64,000 nt of DNA, taken from positions 4,278,001-4,342,000 of the forward strand of contig NZ_CP060714.1 of assembly GCF_014395975.1 (NCBI RefSeq), written 5' to 3'. Each line of letters starts with the position of its first letter. Positions within the stretch are counted from its first letter, which is position 1. This stretch comes from Diaphorobacter ruginosibacter (GTDB lineage Bacteria; Pseudomonadota; Gammaproteobacteria; Burkholderiales; Burkholderiaceae_C). Shown here one piece after another: positions 60,104 through 64,000 of the stretch. The translations under genes were made by a program, and so were the position numbers. A model generated the notes under the pieces. It had not been told where the DNA came from and searched no databases. It saw only the letters and a list, made by a program, of their open reading frames with translations.

Positions 60104-60976
60104 TCAGTTGTTGCGCCCGGGTGTGCGTGTCGTTGTCGTCGTGCGCGCCGCCGCCGGCCGTGCGGTCGCCCGCGCCGCCGCAGTCCTCGCGCGTGCGGCA
60201 GCCGTCTCTGCGCTCACCGTGGTCACGCCGCGCAGGCGCAACGCATATCCATCCATCTGCCGGAGATCAGCGGTCTCCAGCGAATCCACCTTGCGGCCCT
60301 GCTGCGCAGCGACCTTCGATACCGTGCGCACGAAGCGGTCCAGCCGCTGCAGCACGTCGATCGTGCTGCCGCTGCCCATCTCGATGCTCGCGCCGCCTTC
60401 GAGCGTCATGCGCCAGCTGCCACGTCCGTTGAGCGCCAGCGTGTCGATGGCCGACCCCAGCGGCTTCACCGCGGGAGCGAGCCGGTCATACATCTGCAGC
60501 ATTTCGAGCGAGCGGCCATCCGGCCCGATCAGGCGCGGCAGGCGCGAGTCCTCGTCGTCATCCGCATCCGCCTCGAAGACCTCTCCGTAGTTGTTCACCA
60601 GCGTGGGGCTGCCCTCGGCGCCCCAGAACGCGCGCGCCTGGTGCTCCTGGATCTCGACGGCAAGGCCGTTCGGGAACTCGCGGCGCACCTGCGCCTTGCG
60701 GATCCATGGAACGCCCTCGAACACCTCGCGCGCCTGCTGCAGGTTCAGCGTGTAGAAATTGCCCATCAGCTGCGGCGCCACGTTGGCGCGCAGGCTCACC
60801 GGATTGATGTGCGAGAGATCGCCATGCACCACGATGCGCCCGATGCTGAACGCCGGATTGCGCAGGAACCACCAGCCGCCGCCCACCAGCAGGCCCACGG
60901 CGCAGCACACGAACAGGATCGTGGCGATCATGTTCATGACTCTGACGTCGAGAGGTGCTGGCAGTGCGTCGTTCAT
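60104..60976 (-). CDS. ftsQ: Cell division protein FtsQ
   Basis: 290 residues. A cytoplasmic start, one membrane helix (about 14-34, IATILFVCCAVGLLVGGGWWF) and the POTRA domain (about 40-110, FSIGRIVVHGDLSHINPVSLRANVAPQL). The beta domain with WIRKAQVRREFPNGLAVEIQEHQARAFWG follows, and an Ala/Arg/Thr-rich tail ends the protein (about 255-290). It organises FtsB/FtsL at the septum. Its ATG overlaps the ddl stop as ATGA. Confidence 0.96.
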   Translation of the reverse strand: MNDALPAPLDVRVMNMIATILFVCCAVGLLVGGGWWFLRNPAFSIGRIVVHGDLSHINPVSLRANVAPQLMGNFYTLNLQQAREVFEGVPWIRKAQVRREFPNGLAVEIQEHQARAFWGAEGSPTLVNNYGEVFEADADDDEDSRLPRLIGPDGRSLEMLQMYDRLAPAVKPLGSAIDTLALNGRGSWRMTLEGGASIEMGSGSTIDVLQRLDRFVRTVSKVAAQQGRKVDSLETADLRQMDGYALRLRGVTTVSAETAAARARTAAARATARPAAARTTTTTRTPGRNN

Positions 60977-61980
60977 TGCGCGCCGGCTCCTTGCGGTTCA
61001 TTCTTCGGGGTGCCCTGGCGTGCGTCGAGCGAGGCCATCGACAGGATGCGCAGGCACAGCTCGGGGTAGTCGATGCCTTCGGCCCGTGCCGACATCGGCA
61101 CCAGCGAATGGCCCGTCATGCCGGGCGATGTATTGATTTCCAGCAGGAACGGCTTGCGGTCGCTCTTGCGGATCATGATGTCCGCACGTGCCCAGCCGCG
61201 GCAGCCCAGGGTGCGGAAGGCCTCGACGACGAGGCGCTGGATCTCGCGCTCCTCCGCCTCGGGCAGGCCGCTCGGGCAGTGGTATTGCGTGACGTCGGTG
61301 AAGTACTTGTTCTGGTAGTCGTAGTTGCCTTCGGGGGCGACGATGCGGATCACGGGCAGCGCACGGGCGTCATGGCCCTGGCCCAGGATCGGGCAGGTGG
61401 TCTCGTCGCCATCGATGAACTGCTCGCACAGCACTTCCGGATCGAACTGGGATGCGAGGCGATAGGCCTGTTCGCACTGGCCGACCGACGTCACCTTGGT
61501 GAGGCCGATGGTGGAGCCTTCGCGCGCAGGCTTGACGATCATCGGAGAACCCAGGTCCTTGAAGGCCTGCGCGGTCTCGGCGGCACTGGACACGAGCTTC
61601 CAGTCGGGTGTCGGCAGGCCTTCGGCACGCCAGATCCGCTTGGTCATGATCTTGTCCATGGAGATGCTCGAAGCCATCACGCCGGGGCCGGTGTAGGGAA
61701 TGCCCAGCAACTCGAGCGCGCCCTGCACCGTGCCGTCCTCGCCATGGCGACCGTGCAGCGCGATGAAGCAGCGGTCATAGCCATGCGCCTTCAGGTCGCA
61801 CAAGTTGTTGAGCGACGGGTCGAACGCATGCGCATCCACGCCGCGCGATTGCAGTGCCTGCAGTACGCCACCGCCGGACATCAGCGAGACTTCCCGCTCC
61901 GCCGACGTACCCCCCATCAGCACGGCGACCTTGCCGAGGCCGCGGGCATCGATGTTCAATTGCTTGTTGTTGCTGCTCAT
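60973..61980 (-). CDS. ddl: D-alanine--D-alanine ligase
   Basis: 335 residues, ATP-grasp. VAVLMGGTSAEREVSLMSG is the N-terminal loop with the catalytic Glu and Ser. FIALHGRHGEDGTVQGALELLGIPYTG, MIVKPAREGSTIGLTKV and LLEINTSPGMTGHSLVP complete the substrate and Mg2+ sites. It makes the D-Ala-D-Ala dipeptide for MurF. It lies between murC and ftsQ with ATGA overlaps on both sides. MSSNN at 61980 is chosen because the frame further upstream is the shadow of murC. Confidence 0.97.
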   Translation of the reverse strand: MSSNNKQLNIDARGLGKVAVLMGGTSAEREVSLMSGGGVLQALQSRGVDAHAFDPSLNNLCDLKAHGYDRCFIALHGRHGEDGTVQGALELLGIPYTGPGVMASSISMDKIMTKRIWRAEGLPTPDWKLVSSAAETAQAFKDLGSPMIVKPAREGSTIGLTKVTSVGQCEQAYRLASQFDPEVLCEQFIDGDETTCPILGQGHDARALPVIRIVAPEGNYDYQNKYFTDVTQYHCPSGLPEAEEREIQRLVVEAFRTLGCRGWARADIMIRKSDRKPFLLEINTSPGMTGHSLVPMSARAEGIDYPELCLRILSMASLDARQGTPKNEPQGAGAQ

Positions 61981-63410
61981 TGCGCCTTTCCTTCCTGCGC
62001 AGACTGACCCTTGCCCGATACGATCTCGGACACCTTGGCGGGCACGGCACCGATCGAGCCCGCGCCCATGCACATCACCACGTCGCCGCTCCTGGCACCG
62101 CTCAGGATGCGCTCTGGCAGCTCGGCCACGTCGTCGATGAAGACCGGCTCCACCTTGCCCGCCACGCGCACGGCGCGCGCGAGCGCACGACCGTCGGCGG
62201 CGACGATGGGCTGCTCCCCGGCGGCGTACACCTCGGTCAGCAGCACCGCGTCGGCCTCGCCGAGTACCTTCACGAAATCCTCGAAGCAGTCGCGCGTGCG
62301 GCTGTAGCGATGCGGCTGGAACGCCATCACGAGACGCCGGCCCGGGAATGCCCCACGCGCGGCCTCCATCGTCGCGGCCATTTCGACCGGATGGTGGCCA
62401 TAATCCTCGATCAGGTCGAAGGTGCCGCCATCGCTCGCCGGCAGGTCGGCGATGCGCTGGAAGCGCCGCCCCACACCGTTGAAGTGGGCAAGCCCGCGCA
62501 GCAGCGCCTCGTCGGACACGTCCACTTCGGCAGCCACCACGATGGCCGCGAGCGCATTGAGCACGTTGTGCATGCCCGCAAGATTGAGCACCACGTCGAG
62601 ATCCGGGCCGGCCGCGGGGCCGCTGCGCTGCACGCGGAAATGCATCTGCGTGCCGACGGCGCGCACATCGACGGCGCGCACCTGGGCGTCCTCGCCGAAG
62701 CCATAGGTGATCACCGGGCGCGTGAGGCGCGGCAGGATGTCGCGCACCGCCGGGCTTTCCACGCACAGGATCGCCGTGCCGTAGAACGGCATGCGGTGCA
62801 GGAATTCGACGAATGCGCTCTTGAGCTTTTCGAAATCGTGCCCGTAGGTCTCCATGTGGTCCGCATCGATGTTCGTGACCACCGCCATCACCGGCAGGAG
62901 GTTCAGGAACGATGCGTCAGACTCGTCGGCCTCGACCACGATGTACTCGCCCTTGCCCAGCTTGGCGTTCGCGCCCGCGCTGTTCAATCGGCCGCCGATC
63001 ACGAAGGTGGGATCGAGCCCGGCCTCGGCCAGCACGCTCGCGACCAGGCTGGTGGTCGTGGTCTTGCCGTGGGCGCCGGCAATCGCGATGCCCTGGCGCA
63101 GGCGCATGAGCTCGGCCAGCATCAGTGCACGGGGCACCACGGGAATCTTCTTCTCGCGCGCCGCCAGCACCTCGGGGTTGTCGCCCTGCACGGCCGTCGA
63201 GGTGACCACGGCATTCGCCCCCTCGATGTTCGCGGCCGCATGGCCGACATGCGTGCGGATGCCGAGCTGCTGCAGGCGGCGCAGCGTAGCGCTGTCCGAC
63301 AGATCAGAGCCCGACACCATGTAGCCCAGGTTGTGCAGCACTTCGGCAATGCCGCTCATGCCCGCACCACCGAGGCCCACGAAATGGATGTGACGGATGG
63401 CGTGCTTCAT
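61977..63410 (-). CDS. murC: UDP-N-acetylmuramate--L-alanine ligase MurC
   Basis: 477 residues. IRHIHFVGLGGAGMSGIAEVLHNLGY is the UDP-binding start, IAGAHGKTTTTSLVASVLA the P-loop, VVEADESDASFLNLLP the Glu-Asp metal site and IEDYGHHPVEMAATM the C-domain motif. It adds the first peptide residue to UDP-MurNAc. Its start overlaps the murG stop as ATGA. The paralogue Mpl at 37279 differs in the DEYD and FFDKRSKF motifs. Confidence 0.97.
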   Translation of the reverse strand: MKHAIRHIHFVGLGGAGMSGIAEVLHNLGYMVSGSDLSDSATLRRLQQLGIRTHVGHAAANIEGANAVVTSTAVQGDNPEVLAAREKKIPVVPRALMLAELMRLRQGIAIAGAHGKTTTTSLVASVLAEAGLDPTFVIGGRLNSAGANAKLGKGEYIVVEADESDASFLNLLPVMAVVTNIDADHMETYGHDFEKLKSAFVEFLHRMPFYGTAILCVESPAVRDILPRLTRPVITYGFGEDAQVRAVDVRAVGTQMHFRVQRSGPAAGPDLDVVLNLAGMHNVLNALAAIVVAAEVDVSDEALLRGLAHFNGVGRRFQRIADLPASDGGTFDLIEDYGHHPVEMAATMEAARGAFPGRRLVMAFQPHRYSRTRDCFEDFVKVLGEADAVLLTEVYAAGEQPIVAADGRALARAVRVAGKVEPVFIDDVAELPERILSGARSGDVVMCMGAGSIGAVPAKVSEIVSGKGQSAQEGKAQ

Positions 63411-64000
63411 CGTGCCAGTTCCTCACATGCGGTCACCACCTCGCGGGTGGCGTTGATCTTTTCCATAGCCTTGGCCTTCAGCGCCTTCTCCAGCAGCGCA
63501 GGGCGCTGCAAATTCATGATCATGTCCGCCAGTCCGCGCGGCGTGAGGTCGCGCTGCTGGACCAGCCAGCCACCGCCCGCATCGACCAGGAACCGCGCAT
63601 TCGTGGTCTGGTGGTCGTCGACGGCGGCGGGAAACGGCACGTACACGGCAGCGGCACCGACCGCCGCGATCTCGGTCACGGTGCTGGCGCCCGCGCGGCA
63701 GACAATCAGGTCCGCGTCGGCAAACGCCTGCGCGGTGTCGTCGATGAACGGCGTGAGCGTGGCTTGCACGCCCGCCGTTTCGTAGTTCGTGCGCAGCGCA
63801 TCGATCTGCGTCGCACCGCTCTGGTGGGTCACCTGCGGACGCTGTTGCTCGGGGATCAGGGCAAGCGCCTGCGGCACGATGTCGTTCAGCGCCCGCGCTC
63901 CCAGGCTGCCACCGACCACCAGCAGCCTGAGCGGTCCCGTGCGCCCGGCAAACCGGGTGGCGGGATCGGGCATGCGGGTGAATGCCGCGCGCAGGGGGTT
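63407..64000 (-). CDS. murG: MurG N-acetylglucosaminyltransferase, C-terminal part
   Basis: 197 residues of the C-terminal GT28 domain; the gene runs off the right edge in frame from NPLRAAFTRMPDP, so the N-terminal membrane-binding half is missing. LLVVGGSLGARALNDIVPQAL and ITEIAAVGAAAVYVPFPAAVDDHQTTNARFLVDAGG (UDP-GlcNAc contact, with H-Q of the DDHQ loop) identify it. It turns lipid I into lipid II. The next genes outward would be ftsW and murD in the usual order. Confidence 0.94.
   Translation of the reverse strand, partial: NPLRAAFTRMPDPATRFAGRTGPLRLLVVGGSLGARALNDIVPQALALIPEQQRPQVTHQSGATQIDALRTNYETAGVQATLTPFIDDTAQAFADADLIVCRAGASTVTEIAAVGAAAVYVPFPAAVDDHQTTNARFLVDAGGGWLVQQRDLTPRGLADMIMNLQRPALLEKALKAKAMEKINATREVVTACEELAR

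Overview
This is a GC-rich chromosomal window from a beta-proteobacterium, most likely a member of the Comamonadaceae (Burkholderiales). The evidence is gene content and order: a tandem pair of elongator tRNA-Met genes, rnb-like gene/tonB/aroE/mtgA in a row, accB-accC-prmA-DUF3426, pilS-pilR-ampD, and a murG-murC-ddl-ftsQ-ftsA-ftsZ-lpxC division cluster. The genus cannot be fixed from the sequence alone. I see no insertion sequence, prophage, CRISPR array or rRNA.

Layout. 1-491: end of an enoyl-CoA hydratase gene, then two identical tRNA-Met genes and a terminator. 545-3517: a gst-ydcZ-type-sugE operon divergent from a LysR regulator. 3544-6467: a metallophosphatase, a secreted protein of unknown function and miaB. 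6494-17320: a catabolic island for N-acyl-D-amino acids or D-amino-acid peptides. It has eight minus-strand genes (five-component peptide ABC transporter, DSD-type PLP enzyme, RpiR regulator, D-aminoacylase) divergent from ridA and a PfkB kinase, across a control region with two RpiR-type operators. 17394-24483: a hypothetical gene, ffh, a CcsA-like gene, a PP0621-family gene, pilS, pilR and ampD. 24710-29979: nrdA-nrdB under two NrdR boxes, then a lysine/alanine-rich histone H1-like gene. 30111-37024: a long minus-strand run (unknown gene, tlpA-like, accB, accC, prmA, DUF3426, PfkB kinase) divergent from mpl (37279-38691). 38780-40600: a small unknown gene and a DAHP synthase gene with an aromatic-amino-acid attenuator. 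40639-46123: repeat element, tldD, rodA, yqiA-like and a PglL-type O-oligosaccharyltransferase. 46307-51011: RNase II-type gene, tonB, aroE, mtgA. 51029-53715: an IclR regulator, ruvC, a second repeat element and an RcnB-family gene. 53911-55978: thiC with a TPP riboswitch. 56056-64000: a small membrane protein and the lpxC/dcw cluster running off the right edge inside murG.

How the genes fit together. The D-amino-acid island can be read as one regulon: uptake, hydrolysis of the N-acyl bond, PLP-dependent attack on the D-amino acid, and RidA to clear the reactive imine. The PfkB kinase is the unexplained partner. Much of the remainder serves the envelope: fatty-acid precursor supply (acc), lipid A (lpxC), peptidoglycan synthesis and recycling (mur, ddl, mtgA, rodA, mpl, ampD) and division (fts).

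The most interesting signals are regulatory or non-coding. (1) A 25-codon leader peptide ahead of the DAHP synthase gene has seven consecutive aromatic codons and a complete set of attenuator segments. (2) A roughly 378-bp dispersed repeat begins 7-9 nt after the stop codons of tldD and ruvC. (3) Twin GTAAT-N3-ATTAC operators lie seven helical turns apart in the D-amino-acid island. (4) Paired NrdR boxes lie three helical turns apart over the nrdA promoter.
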